A DNA stretch of 64,000 bases from Oceanobacillus_B kapialis (lineage in GTDB: Bacteria > Bacillota > Bacilli > Bacillales > Amphibacillaceae), in assembly GCF_042685265.1 (NCBI RefSeq), contig NZ_JBHUMX010000041.1; one strand, written 5' to 3'. Numbering within the stretch: the stretch's first letter is position 1; every line of letters begins with the position of its first letter. This document shows positions 52,200 to 61,220 of this stretch, piece after piece. The position numbers and the translations under genes were made by a program. The notes under the pieces are model-generated. The model was not told where the DNA came from. It searched no databases and saw only the letters and a list, made by a program, of their open reading frames with translations.

Positions 52200-53950
52200 T
52201 CATGACTCTCTATACCAAATCTTCGTAAAATCAACCCACCCTAAAGCATTAATATGAACACCTTTCACGTAACTAGGGTAAAACGCTGATTGAATGATAC
52301 GATATAAGTGAATATGGCCATAGCTTTGTATAAGTTCTTCTTCAGTTGACCTCCAGAAAGAAAGTGCTTCAACCTCTGTTTCCTCCCTTTTATTTATGGG
52401 GAAGTGGTGAGCTAAGGGACTGTGATTTCCTTTATAAGCGGATAAATAGGTGTATACATCGCTCTCATAGCTTAGCTGTTCTCCTAAAAGTAGGTCTACA
52501 TCCTCCAATGGTAATGCATGTAACTCTTCATACGAATAAAAATAAACATCTACCATAATTCCTTCTTTCTGTAGTTCTTTTTTTATCCATTTTGCGTCAG
52601 GTTCGTTTCCAGCTCCGTAGTAACTTGCTAAAATGATCCTCTCCCCATTATAGTTACTTTTAGAAAGAGACTTTCTCCCCATTTCTTTTACAGGCTTTAT
52701 TTCCTTCTCTTCAAACTTGGCAAGTAGACGTGAAGCCTTATTAAAACGTGTTCCTCCTAATTCCTTCATTAGCATATCTGGTGATAATAAATGGAAAATA
52801 GCTTTTCTTAAATACAGATCATCTGCTAAAATACCTTTCTTCATGTTCAAGGAAAGAATTTTACTTCCACGGTCTACCACGTTATATTTCTCGAAATGAG
52901 GTACCTGTCTTCCGCGATAAGGATAATGATAAAAATTCATTTCTGTAGGTTGTGCTAGCTTATCAATAGCCGTAGCATTGTATTGTCATAAAGCTTCGGA
53001 AAAAAATAGAGGCTAATTTCCTCAAGGAAGGGACGTCTTAGGAAATACTCATGAAACACGGATAATGTTAATTTCTCCTTTGTATTTGCCACTACTTTAT
53101 AGGGGCCAGTTCCAATGGGTATTGCTTTTTTACTGGCATTATCTTTAGGTAAAATACTACCTCCTAAGGAAGAGACTAGATGTAAGAAGTGTGAACAAGG
53201 TTTACGAAACCGGAATTCAACTGTATATGGATGAGGTGCAGTTACTTGATTGATGTCCTCCAATATCCAACTGTAAGGTGATGAAGTGTTTTTGTGTCGT
53301 AAAAAGCTGTAGCACACGTCTTCTGCTGTCATCTCTTTCCCGTGATGAAACCGAACCCCTTTCTGTAAATAGAACACCCACTTTGTTTGATTCTCGCTAT
53401 GTTCCCAAGCATGCGCTAAATTAGGGAGAAATTCTCCTGTTTCCTCACAATATCGAACCAGCTGACTAAATATATGGCGCATCATATGGTTTTCCGAACG
53501 GCGGCACACCAGAGCAGGATCAAGAACAGGGAGTGGGCGGTAGGAAGGGAAATGAAGTCTAGAAAGATTGTCTGTTTCTTCGCCTTTATTCTCCATTAGG
53601 TAAGAATGAAAGACCCAATGAATAAACTCACGTTGCAACGATTCTTGTATATTATATTTGCTTAACAGTTTGATCGACTCATCGATAGAGTGCGGGGTAA
53701 TCGTCTCTTTTGCTTCTTCCAAAACAAGTTGATCAATACTTTTTACTAGCTTAATCGTGGAAGAGTTTCCTCTTCCTTTTCCTGGTTTCCATTCAATCCA
53801 TTTTTGTTTTTGTAAATTATGAATGATAATTTTTGCATTTCGATAAGAGCAAGACAATAAAGTAGAAATTTCGTTTATGGTAATGGATACTTCTTTCTCT
53901 GTTTCTTTCAAACTTCTGCTAAGTATTTCGTAGTGTTCTAATAACCTCAA
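52200..53950 (-). pseudogene. SgrR-family regulator, frameshifted
   Basis: Two adjacent frames together form one SgrR-type protein of about 580 residues. The upstream part (53950-52955) has an N-terminal DNA-binding domain (ITINEISTLLSCSYRNAKII) and the start of a peptide-binding-protein-like domain (RFHHGKEMTAEDVCYSFLRH). The downstream part (to 52200) continues it (NFYHYPYRGRQVPHFEK). The frame breaks in ATTGTATTGT at 52977-52986: one of the two ATTGT units is extra. Removing it gives a continuous ...KLYDNATAIDKLAQPTEMNF. TTG 53950 is preceded by GGAGGTG. Members control sugar-phosphate or peptide responses in other bacteria. Confidence 0.85.
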
Positions 53951-54050
53951 CTGATGGGCACCTCCGCTAAAAGGGGAAATAAGTTTAGGTCAAGTATACA
54001 CTTTTTTTCCTCTTTTCAGAAGCTAAAATGAAGGAAGGAGGGGAATCATC

Positions 54051-54641
54051 ATGAAACTTGTTATGGCGACTTGGAATAAAACAAAATTAAAACAAATGGA
54101 ACAAGCTTTCCGGCAAATACCTTTAAAAGTTACTTCCTTGGCAAAGCGTATAGAAGATATAGAAGAGACAGCTCTAACTTTTAAAGGTAATGCTTTATTG
54201 AAGGTGGAAGCAGCGACCCAATATTATGGAAATGACATCATAATTGGGGAGGATTCAGGTTTATCCATTGATGCATTAGGGGGGTTTCCAGGTGTAAGGA
54301 CAGCCCGGTTTTCCCCAGGTAACGATGGAGACAGGGCCCAACAATTAGTCGAAAGGTTGTCGGGAGTTCCCTTAAGTAAGCGATCTGCCAAATTCACAAG
54401 TGCCGTGGCTATTGCCTTTCCAGATGGTGCACACCAGTATAGCCAAGGAGTTATGGGTGGCTGGATTGCGAAAAAGGCTCCGGCAACTATATCAGGCTAT
54501 GGAGATATTTTTTTACTAAGTGATGGAAAAGTCTTGTCAGAGCACGATCCTGCTCTAATATCTGCATATGACCACAGGCAGGTTGCTTTGTTTCAGGCCA
54601 AACAATATATCTTAGAATGGTTAGAAGGGAAGAGCCTATGA
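54051..54641 (+). CDS. Non-canonical purine NTP pyrophosphatase (HAM1/RdgB family)
   Basis: A 196-residue HAM1-fold protein. MATWNKTKLKQMEQAF is the substrate loop, IIGEDSGLSIDALGGFPGVR the catalytic Asp/Glu region and SAYDHRQVALFQAKQYI the C-terminal helix. It hydrolyses ITP, XTP and similar damaged nucleotides. It is somewhat divergent from the housekeeping copy usually found beside rph, so it may be a second family member. GGAGGGG precedes the ATG. Its TGA overlaps the MFS start by 4 bases. Confidence 0.88.
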   Translation: MKLVMATWNKTKLKQMEQAFRQIPLKVTSLAKRIEDIEETALTFKGNALLKVEAATQYYGNDIIIGEDSGLSIDALGGFPGVRTARFSPGNDGDRAQQLVERLSGVPLSKRSAKFTSAVAIAFPDGAHQYSQGVMGGWIAKKAPATISGYGDIFLLSDGKVLSEHDPALISAYDHRQVALFQAKQYILEWLEGKSL

Positions 54642-55876
54642 ATCCAGCAAAAAAGAAAGTAGTCGCTGTTGCTCTCATAACTGCGGTGGCGCTATTAGGA
54701 GATTCCATGCTGCTTATCGTGTTGCCTGTTTATTGGCAAGAGTTTGGCTTAACTTCCATTTGGCAAATTGGTTTATTACTGTCCATTAATCGCTTCGTCC
54801 GGCTGCCCATTAACCCAATAGTAGGCATGTTTTACCAGCGTTTTCAGCTTCGAACCGGAATGTTCATTGCCCTGAGTATTGCTATTATTACTACTGCTGG
54901 ATATGGCTTTACCCAAGAATTTTGGCTTCTCATTGTCTTGCGTATACTATGGGGGATTGCCTGGTCGTTATTGCGGCTTGGCGGTTTCCTAACAGTAATA
55001 GATGTAACCACGGACAAGAATAGAGGCAGTTTTGTAGGTTTGTATAACGGTCTGTGGGGGCTAGGAGGTTTAGTTGGAATGCTTGCTGGTGGGCTGCTTG
55101 TTGACCAAACGTCCATCGCCTTTGTAACTAGTTCATTTTCTATTGTGGGACTTGTGGCTTTGCCTGTAGTATTTTACTTTGTGCCGATTTCCAAAAATGA
55201 AGAAAAAGAGCACGTGCAGGGCATCAAGAAAAAAAGAGCATGGCTAACTCCATATGTTTCGCTCATTCTTTTAACTGGAACCACCATGGGCTTTATTGTG
55301 TTTGGTTTGTTTGCCTCGACGCTTAGTACTCTGATAGAGGGGGCATATCAGAATGAATGGGAGATTGCTGACTTAACGATTGGTGCTGCAACGCTTGCTG
55401 GATTTGTTCAGGCAGTACGCTGGGCGTGGGATCCCTTTATTGCTCCTAGAATTGGAAAAATTCTAGATGGTGCCAATAAGCCGTCTATTGTTTTATTAAT
55501 ACCTCTATTCGTTGGTGGCGTTTTATTTTTTATCTTAGTAAATGTCCACACCATCATAGCGTTAATGATTAGTCTCGTAATCTTCCAATTTCTTTCGACC
55601 ATGTTTGTTACGACCACAGACACCCTTGCCACAAGTGCGGCGGTGCAAACGGATAAGGTGAAAGTCATGACTGCCCATACGGTCGTAGTGGATATTGGTG
55701 CTGCCATTGGTCCCTTATTAGCCTTTACAGTGATTGATCTGTATGGACTCACCTTTGTATATTACTTTTCTGGGGTAATTCTTGTGGTAGTAGGTATTAT
55801 TTGGATGTTTTATTCCGCCTTAACTGGCAGTAAGACCCCCACTTCAAGAATGCAGGAAATCAAGCATTTTAAGTAG
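54638..55876 (+). CDS. MFS transporter with element-derived C-terminus
   Basis: A 412-residue, 12-span MFS protein. LLGDSMLLIVLPVYWQEFGL, GLLLSINRFVRLPINPIVGM and LGGFLTVIDVTTDKNRGSFV are typical of a group of uncharacterised Bacillus exporters. The last 20 or so residues (ALTGSKTPTSRMQEIKHF and a final Lys) are encoded by intergenic repeat copy E, which also supplies the stop codon. ATG 54638 overlaps the preceding stop. Substrate unknown. Confidence 0.85.
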   Translation: MNPAKKKVVAVALITAVALLGDSMLLIVLPVYWQEFGLTSIWQIGLLLSINRFVRLPINPIVGMFYQRFQLRTGMFIALSIAIITTAGYGFTQEFWLLIVLRILWGIAWSLLRLGGFLTVIDVTTDKNRGSFVGLYNGLWGLGGLVGMLAGGLLVDQTSIAFVTSSFSIVGLVALPVVFYFVPISKNEEKEHVQGIKKKRAWLTPYVSLILLTGTTMGFIVFGLFASTLSTLIEGAYQNEWEIADLTIGAATLAGFVQAVRWAWDPFIAPRIGKILDGANKPSIVLLIPLFVGGVLFFILVNVHTIIALMISLVIFQFLSTMFVTTTDTLATSAAVQTDKVKVMTAHTVVVDIGAAIGPLLAFTVIDLYGLTFVYYFSGVILVVVGIIWMFYSALTGSKTPTSRMQEIKHFK

Positions 55877-55960
55877 GGGATCAACTGCCAGTATAGGACC
55901 GATTCGTTCAGCTAACATTAGTGGGAAGGAAGGAAAGTCCCCGCCAAATGATGTTTCACT
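55816..55960 (+). repeat. Palindromic intergenic repeat, copy E
   Basis: Full-length copy: CCGCCTTAACTGGCAGTAAG, then an inner hairpin (CACTTCAAGAATGC against GCATTTTAAGTAGG), AACTGCCAGT pairing with the opening ACTGGCAGT, the linker GACCGATTCGTTCAGCTAAC and the 3' hairpin ending CGCCAAATGATGTTTCACT. It overlaps the end of the MFS gene. Confidence 0.88.
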
Positions 55961-56002
55961 GATTAGATCGTATATACCATATTATGATTATATACTCATA
56001 AA

Positions 56003-56066
56003 TTGACTATCCAACACATCTTCCATATAATTCACTAGTACACTGTGAACAAATGATGACAGTGTA
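56003..56066 (+). promoter_or_regulatory. Promoter and palindromic operator of the third DHA2 exporter
   Basis: TTGACT (56003) and TATAAT (56026) are 17 bases apart. Just downstream, TACACTGT (56039-56046) and ACAGTGTA (56059-56066) form an inverted repeat with a 12-base spacer, ending 15 bases before the TTG start. This placement fits a repressor operator of the TetR or MarR type; no such regulator is encoded beside it. Confidence 0.65.
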
Positions 56067-56081
56067 TTAGGAGATGATTTA

Positions 56082-57518
56082 TTGAGAAATGAAGAAATAA
56101 AGGATCCAAAACAAATTAACAAGCTGCCAATTGTGGCTGTCTTAATAGGTGGCGCGTTTTTGGCAATACTTAATCAGACCTTATTAGCAACAGTCATTCC
56201 ACATATTATGGAAGACTTACAGTTAACCGAAAATACAGCGCAATGGGTCACGACGATCTTTATGCTAGTGAATGGGATAATGATCCCCATTACCGCTTTT
56301 TTAATTGAAACATTTACTACAAGGAAATTATTTCTTACAGCAATGGTCGCCTTTGCTGTGGGTACATTAATATGTGCTGTTTCCCCAAACTTTGCCATGT
56401 TAATGGTGGGAAGAGTCATACAGGCCGCCGGAGCGGGTATTATGATGCCGTTAATGATGACGATCTTCTTGTTAATTTTCCCTGTTGAAAAAAGAGGATC
56501 GGCAATGGGGACAGTAGGACTTGTTATTGCCTTTGCTCCAGCCCTAGGTCCAGTTATTTCCGGTTGGCTAGTCGAGCATTATCCTTGGAGATCGTTATTT
56601 TATATTATTTTGCCACTTGCTATTATAGATATCATCATTGCTTATTTTGTTATGAGAAATATTACAAAGCGTACTTACCCTAAAGTGGATATAAGCTCTA
56701 TTATTCTATCAACACTAGGTTTCGGTGGATTATTGTATGGCTTTAGTAGTGCGGGGGATTATGGGTGGTCCAACCCGTTTGTCGTTTCGGCAATCATCGT
56801 TGGGGCAATAGCTTTAACCACCTTTATTTTAAGACAATTTAAGCTAGCACACCCAATCTTGGAATTTCGGGTTTTTCAGGATAAAATCTTTGCCATAACA
56901 ACTGTTATTGGAATGATCGCATTCATTGGTTTAATTGGTGCTGAAACAATTTTACCTATTTACATGCAGAATATGGCTGGTTTTTCTGCTTTAAATTCAG
57001 GCATGATGATTTTACCAGGAGCATTGATTATGGGGTTTATGTCACCAATTAATGGGAGAATTTTTGATAAGTTTGGTGCAAGGTATCTCGTTATTACGGG
57101 CCTCATCTTACTAACGGTAACTTCTTACCTATATACAAGACTAACGCCTGATACAACATTAGCCTACATTACCATCGTTTTTGCAGTAAGAATGTTCGGT
57201 ATTTCCATGATTATGATGCCAGCGACTACCGCAGGACTAAACCGTTTGCCAGATCGATTAATTCCGCATGGATCAGCGATGACGAACACGATGCGACAGG
57301 TTGCAGCCTCAATAGGTACCGCGATTCTCATTACCGTTATGACTGCTTCTTCAAGCGATAATGCTCCTGCCAGTGAGATGGTGCAAGGTGTAAATATTGC
57401 ATTCTATGTAACTACTATAATATCAATAATTGCACTTATTATGGCTTTCTTCATTAAGGGGACTACTCCTACTGAGGATAGAGAATTGGTTAATGAAAAG
57501 CAATCATCGGAAGCATAA
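56082..57518 (+). CDS. DHA2-family MFS drug exporter
   Basis: A 478-residue, 14-span exporter: GGAFLAILNQTLLATVIPHI, LVNGIMIPITAFLIETFTTR, GRVIQAAGAGIMMPLMMTIF and GPVISGWLVEHYPWRSLFY. It is a close paralogue of the exporter at 27280, with long shared stretches such as FGGLLYGFSSAG and KRGSAMG. Substrate unknown. TTG start behind AGGAGATG. Confidence 0.9.
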   Translation: MRNEEIKDPKQINKLPIVAVLIGGAFLAILNQTLLATVIPHIMEDLQLTENTAQWVTTIFMLVNGIMIPITAFLIETFTTRKLFLTAMVAFAVGTLICAVSPNFAMLMVGRVIQAAGAGIMMPLMMTIFLLIFPVEKRGSAMGTVGLVIAFAPALGPVISGWLVEHYPWRSLFYIILPLAIIDIIIAYFVMRNITKRTYPKVDISSIILSTLGFGGLLYGFSSAGDYGWSNPFVVSAIIVGAIALTTFILRQFKLAHPILEFRVFQDKIFAITTVIGMIAFIGLIGAETILPIYMQNMAGFSALNSGMMILPGALIMGFMSPINGRIFDKFGARYLVITGLILLTVTSYLYTRLTPDTTLAYITIVFAVRMFGISMIMMPATTAGLNRLPDRLIPHGSAMTNTMRQVAASIGTAILITVMTASSSDNAPASEMVQGVNIAFYVTTIISIIALIMAFFIKGTTPTEDRELVNEKQSSEA

Positions 57519-57556
57519 AGGAACTCCTTCGAAGGAGTTTCTTTATGCTTTTTTTG
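57512..57556 (+). terminator. Strong terminator
   Basis: AAGCATAAAG and CTTTATGCTT enclose an inner AACTCCTTCGAAGGAGTT hairpin, followed by seven T. Confidence 0.9.
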
Positions 57557-57649
57557 AACGGTAAGAAATCCATAATTAAAGTAAGTCAACTAAAACCGCT
57601 CTTTTCGGTCAACCTCAATCAAACCGGGCACGCCTGTTGGTCCTTCTAG

Positions 57650-58597
57650 TTATTGTGCTTTTTTTAGGCTCGGATGCTTTTTACGGTTTTCGTATACCGT
57701 GGCAAGGCTGTGCAATACCATTCCGAGGATTACAAGGAGGATTCCAGCAATGGATACGATACCTGGAAATGCAGCATTGAGTAACAGAATTTCACCAAAT
57801 AGGGCAAACACTACTTCCCCAGATTGTGTAGCCTCAACCCCTGCAAGTTTCTCATTTTCATTTCGGACAAGCTCAGTCGCATAGAAAAATAATACTGTCG
57901 CAATCACCCCAGAAAAAACAGCTACAATAAATGTTTGCGTTACTTGAGTACTTTCCGGTAGCCCGTGTGAGGCAAATCCATAGATGGATAATAGGAACCA
58001 AAAAGGCATAGACATAATGGTCATCCCTAGAATTCGCTGGAAGGTATTGAGCTGTCCATCTACATGCTGCATCATTTTACGGTTCCCTAATGGATAGGCA
58101 ACTGCTGATAGGATAAGAGGGAAGACACAAAGAAGAACACTTGCCAATGGAACAGCGCTTGCATGTTCTAATTGCGTGAGAAATACACCACTAAGTATAA
58201 TGAAAGAAATAAGAACAGCTTGGATCGGAATCTTTTGTTTCTTTTCTTTGTCAAGTAGTGGTACAAGAAAGGAGCCTGCAAGGATCGTTAGCTGGAAAGT
58301 AGCTGCAACAAGCCATCCCGGTCCGTAAATCGTTGCAAAAGTCAATGGAGCGTAGAATAATCCGAACCCGACAGTGCTCCATAGAAACCAGGGTAGTGGC
58401 TTTTTGCGAATGTGGTGTAAGACTGGTTTGACGTTGCGTTGAAAGCCTACGATAAGTAATAAGAGCGGGAGCATGAACATAAACCTCAGGGAAGCGCTCC
58501 ATGCCCAGCTTCCTCCATCTAGCTCCATAGAGCGATTCAAAATAAATGTAACGGAAAAGAATAGTGCAGATAAAATACCAATTATGATTGCTTTCAT
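57650..58597 (-). CDS. DMT-superfamily (EamA-like) exporter
   Basis: A 315-residue protein with ten predicted spans in two EamA-like halves. MKAIIIGILSALFFSVTFIL, RSMELDGGSWAWSASLRFMF and GVEATQSGEVVFALFGEILL are group features. It ends in a basic tail (ENRKKHPSLKKAQ). Substrate unknown. ATG 58597 has GAGGTGAGGAG upstream. A longer frame would run into repeat copy F, whose end lies only about 20 bases before the start codon. Confidence 0.85.
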   Translation of the reverse strand: MKAIIIGILSALFFSVTFILNRSMELDGGSWAWSASLRFMFMLPLLLLIVGFQRNVKPVLHHIRKKPLPWFLWSTVGFGLFYAPLTFATIYGPGWLVAATFQLTILAGSFLVPLLDKEKKQKIPIQAVLISFIILSGVFLTQLEHASAVPLASVLLCVFPLILSAVAYPLGNRKMMQHVDGQLNTFQRILGMTIMSMPFWFLLSIYGFASHGLPESTQVTQTFIVAVFSGVIATVLFFYATELVRNENEKLAGVEATQSGEVVFALFGEILLLNAAFPGIVSIAGILLVILGMVLHSLATVYENRKKHPSLKKAQ

Positions 58598-58615
58598 TCT
58601 CCTCACCTCTTTATC

Positions 58616-58768
58616 CCGCCTTAACTGGCAGTAAGACCTCCACTTCAAGAATGCGGGAAATCAAGCATTCTTAGTTTGGGTTTCAACTGCCAGTAAAGGT
58701 CCTATTCGTTCAACTAACATTTGGTGGGGAGGAAGGGGGACACCCTTACCAAATGAAGTTTCACTTTA
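58616..58768 (+). repeat. Palindromic intergenic repeat, copy F
   Basis: Full-length copy and the best match to the family pattern: CCGCCTTAACTGGCAGTAAG, inner hairpin (CCACTTCAAGAATGC / GCATTCTTAGTTTGG), CAACTGCCAGTAAAGG, TCGTTCAACTAACATTTGGT, ACCAAATGAAGTTTCACTTTA. It fills half of the 306-base interval 58598-58903 and lies in the 5' leader of the minus-strand exporter. Confidence 0.9.
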
Positions 58769-58903
58769 TTATCATAACAAATAAGGGAAAGTTTAACATG
58801 ACGGATTAAGAATCAATTGGAAGTAGAAAAGCAGGATATTGGAAAAATATGACGAATTAATACTATAAGACTACAGGTTTAACTAATTTTTAAGGGGATC
58901 GAC

Positions 58904-59890
58904 ATGGTAGAACAAATCAAGGTGAAGCATACAGTGATTCATGAAGACAGTGTAATGGACCTTGTAAAGGGTCAACTGACAGAAGAAATCAAGGAAGTTC
59001 GTTTTTTGACGAGAGGCCTAAATGATACATATAAAGTAGTGGGAAAGAATTCAAGCTATGCTTATCGAGTATATCGCCAAGGCTGGAGAAATTTAGCTGC
59101 CATTCAATTTGAGTTGGAGGCTATTGCTTACTTAAAAGAAAATGGATACGAGGCGATAGGGACTATTAAGGGAACAGATAGGAGCAATGTAACAGAAATT
59201 GTAGCCCCAGAAGGAGAGCGGTACGGTGTTATGTTTTCCTTCGCAGAGGGAGAAAGGCCCGTTATAAACCCGGAAAACACGTTTCTTATTGGGAAATCAC
59301 TTGGAAGACTCCACCGATTATCTAATGGATTTACTAGTGAGCATGACCGCGGTTTTACAATTGATTTCACACATTTGCTTGATGAGCCAGCAAGCTTTAT
59401 CCGACCAACTTTACAAAAATATCTAGGTGATGAGGCTGTAAAGTTATTTACAGAAACATTAACGTATTTAAAAGAAGAATTGGATACAGCACATTTAGAG
59501 ATAGGTTTCTGTCATGGTGATTTCCACAACCATAATATGCATATACATAAAGGGGCGCTTCAAGTCTTTGATTTCGACAGTTGTGCAGTAGGTTATCGCG
59601 CCTATGATGTTGCAGTATCCTGGTGGAATTTACTCCATAATTACAAGCAGCAGGAAAAGGAATGCTGGGATACTTTCTTGCAGGGCTATGAGCAGGAATA
59701 TTCTTTAAGTGAGGAAGATATGGACTCACTGCCACTGTTTATAACGGCAAGAAGGATTTGGCTGCTCGGTACGATGCTGCAAAACAGAGATGTATGGGGC
59801 ACGAATTGGATTAACGAAACAGCTTTAGAGCTGTTCATCTTACAATTAAGAACAGACCGAATAGGCATGGAGAAAGAGCAGGAAGCATAA
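58904..59890 (+). CDS. APH-fold kinase (homoserine kinase II/YtmP-like group)
   Basis: A 328-residue kinase-fold protein. FLTRGLNDTYKVVGKNSSYA and YRVYRQGWR form the ATP lobe, FCHGDFHNHNMHIH is the catalytic loop (HGDxHxxN) and LQVFDFDSCAVGYRAYDVAV the metal site (DFD). The late RRIWLLGTMLQNRDVWGTNW helix is seen in homoserine kinase type II relatives. Substrate unknown. Third kinase of this fold in the window. Confidence 0.87.
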   Translation: MVEQIKVKHTVIHEDSVMDLVKGQLTEEIKEVRFLTRGLNDTYKVVGKNSSYAYRVYRQGWRNLAAIQFELEAIAYLKENGYEAIGTIKGTDRSNVTEIVAPEGERYGVMFSFAEGERPVINPENTFLIGKSLGRLHRLSNGFTSEHDRGFTIDFTHLLDEPASFIRPTLQKYLGDEAVKLFTETLTYLKEELDTAHLEIGFCHGDFHNHNMHIHKGALQVFDFDSCAVGYRAYDVAVSWWNLLHNYKQQEKECWDTFLQGYEQEYSLSEEDMDSLPLFITARRIWLLGTMLQNRDVWGTNWINETALELFILQLRTDRIGMEKEQEA

Positions 59891-59935
59891 AGACTTCGGT
59901 GATATAGAAAAGGGAATGTAAAAGGGGGATTTGAG

Positions 59936-60328
59936 ATGAACACACTTCCCACTAGTTTTTGGGTTATCTATATTATTTTTGTAAGTAGTGCACTTCTTAC
60001 AGCCATTATAAGTAATGCAAGAAACAGGCTTATTCCGTTTGCATACGTAGCGATTATTCTATCGATTGGTACACCATTGTTTTCGTTTTTGTACATCATA
60101 CAGCGAACGGATGGTAGTAACGAATGGGATTATCTTTTAAAACAAATAAGCAATGGTCATTTACCAGCTATTATTCTATTATTATGTTATCTCTATTTAT
60201 TATTTTGGCTTATTTTATTTTTATGGAAAAATTTCGGGGCGACGTTAAAAAAGTACAGCCTTTTGCTGTGGAACAAACTGAAGAACTTACAAGTGTGGAG
60301 AAAGCTTAGGAGATCGCAGGAAGAATAA
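59936..60328 (+). CDS. Hypothetical membrane protein
   Basis: A 130-residue protein with three spans (about residues 7-26, 34-52 and 80-103) and a basic cytoplasmic tail (KYSLLLWNKLKNLQVWRKLR). No family recognised. GGGGGATTTG precedes the ATG. Likely co-transcribed with the following lipoprotein gene (29-base gap). Confidence 0.6.
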   Translation: MNTLPTSFWVIYIIFVSSALLTAIISNARNRLIPFAYVAIILSIGTPLFSFLYIIQRTDGSNEWDYLLKQISNGHLPAIILLLCYLYLLFWLILFLWKNFGATLKKYSLLLWNKLKNLQVWRKLRRSQEE

Positions 60329-60357
60329 AAGGGAGTAGCTCTCAGAGGAGGAAAGCA

Positions 60358-60906
60358 ATGCAATACAAGTTCATAATATCCCTACTTCTCTTGCTTTTTA
60401 TAACTGCTGGTTGTACAGATGAAAGTGCAAAACCAAAGGACTATTATTTATCATTAGTAGGGGAAAGCCAGCACTGGAGAATAAAAGGATATGAAATAGA
60501 ATTATCAGAGGATTCGTTTATGGCTGGGAACGGATTTTTAGATATGAAAAATGAAGATAAATATATGACCAATTCTTTTGATATTGAAGTTCGGGCCGTT
60601 ATTAATGACGTTGATCAAATTATTCAAAAGAGTAAATGGGCTGGTGAAAACATAGATATTGCTGTTGAGAACACAGGGAAAATTTTAGAGAAGAGCTATG
60701 TGGACAAGCAAGGAAATCCGATTACATTAGAGGATATTAAGAAAGTCTACCTTGTCTTAAAATGGCACGACATAAAAAACAGAAAAGAACAACAAGAACA
60801 AATTGAACTTTATCATGCTGAAGAGAATAACTTTTCTTGGGGATGGTTTAAAAAAGGGAAGAGTAGCACCCATAAAGATATCGAGATGGTCGAAAATTTT
60901 ACATAA
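60358..60906 (+). CDS. Hypothetical lipoprotein
   Basis: A 182-residue lipoprotein: LLFITAGC lipobox with Cys19. The mature part (YYLSLVGESQHWRIKGYEIE, KWAGENIDIAVENTGKILEK) looks like a beta-rich surface domain. No family recognised. GAGGAGGAAAG precedes the ATG. Confidence 0.68.
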   Translation: MQYKFIISLLLLLFITAGCTDESAKPKDYYLSLVGESQHWRIKGYEIELSEDSFMAGNGFLDMKNEDKYMTNSFDIEVRAVINDVDQIIQKSKWAGENIDIAVENTGKILEKSYVDKQGNPITLEDIKKVYLVLKWHDIKNRKEQQEQIELYHAEENNFSWGWFKKGKSSTHKDIEMVENFT

Positions 60907-60938
60907 AAAGCTTTTGTCTGAAGGAGTTCACCAAGTAT

Positions 60939-61169
60939 ATGAAATGGAAAACAATTCTAATATTTACTATCATCTATGTGATGCTACTGTACGCTGTCCC
61001 ATTTCTCGGCGAATACATAAGCACCATCACAGCATATCTGGTGGTCGGAGTCTTTTTACTAATGATGCTTTACGGCATAGAAAAACTCTCCGGGTTAAAT
61101 AGGAAAATTCCTTTTATACTCGGGGTTATTATGCTGGCAGTACTTGTAAGTGTTAGTCTATTTATTTAA
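60939..61169 (+). CDS. Small membrane protein
   Basis: A 76-residue protein with three short spans separated by EYIST and KLSGLNRKIP loops. AAGGAG lies 13-18 bases upstream, rather distant. No family recognised. Last gene of the 59936-61169 set. Confidence 0.55.
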   Translation: MKWKTILIFTIIYVMLLYAVPFLGEYISTITAYLVVGVFLLMMLYGIEKLSGLNRKIPFILGVIMLAVLVSVSLFI

Positions 61170-61211
61170 AGAAAGCCCTGGGATTAAACGAATCTGCCAG
61201 GGCTTTCTATG
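61168..61211. terminator. Bidirectional terminator
   Basis: AAAGAAAGCCCTGG and CCAGGGCTTTCT form the stem between convergent genes. Confidence 0.85.
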
Positions 61212-61220
61212 TGAGTCACT

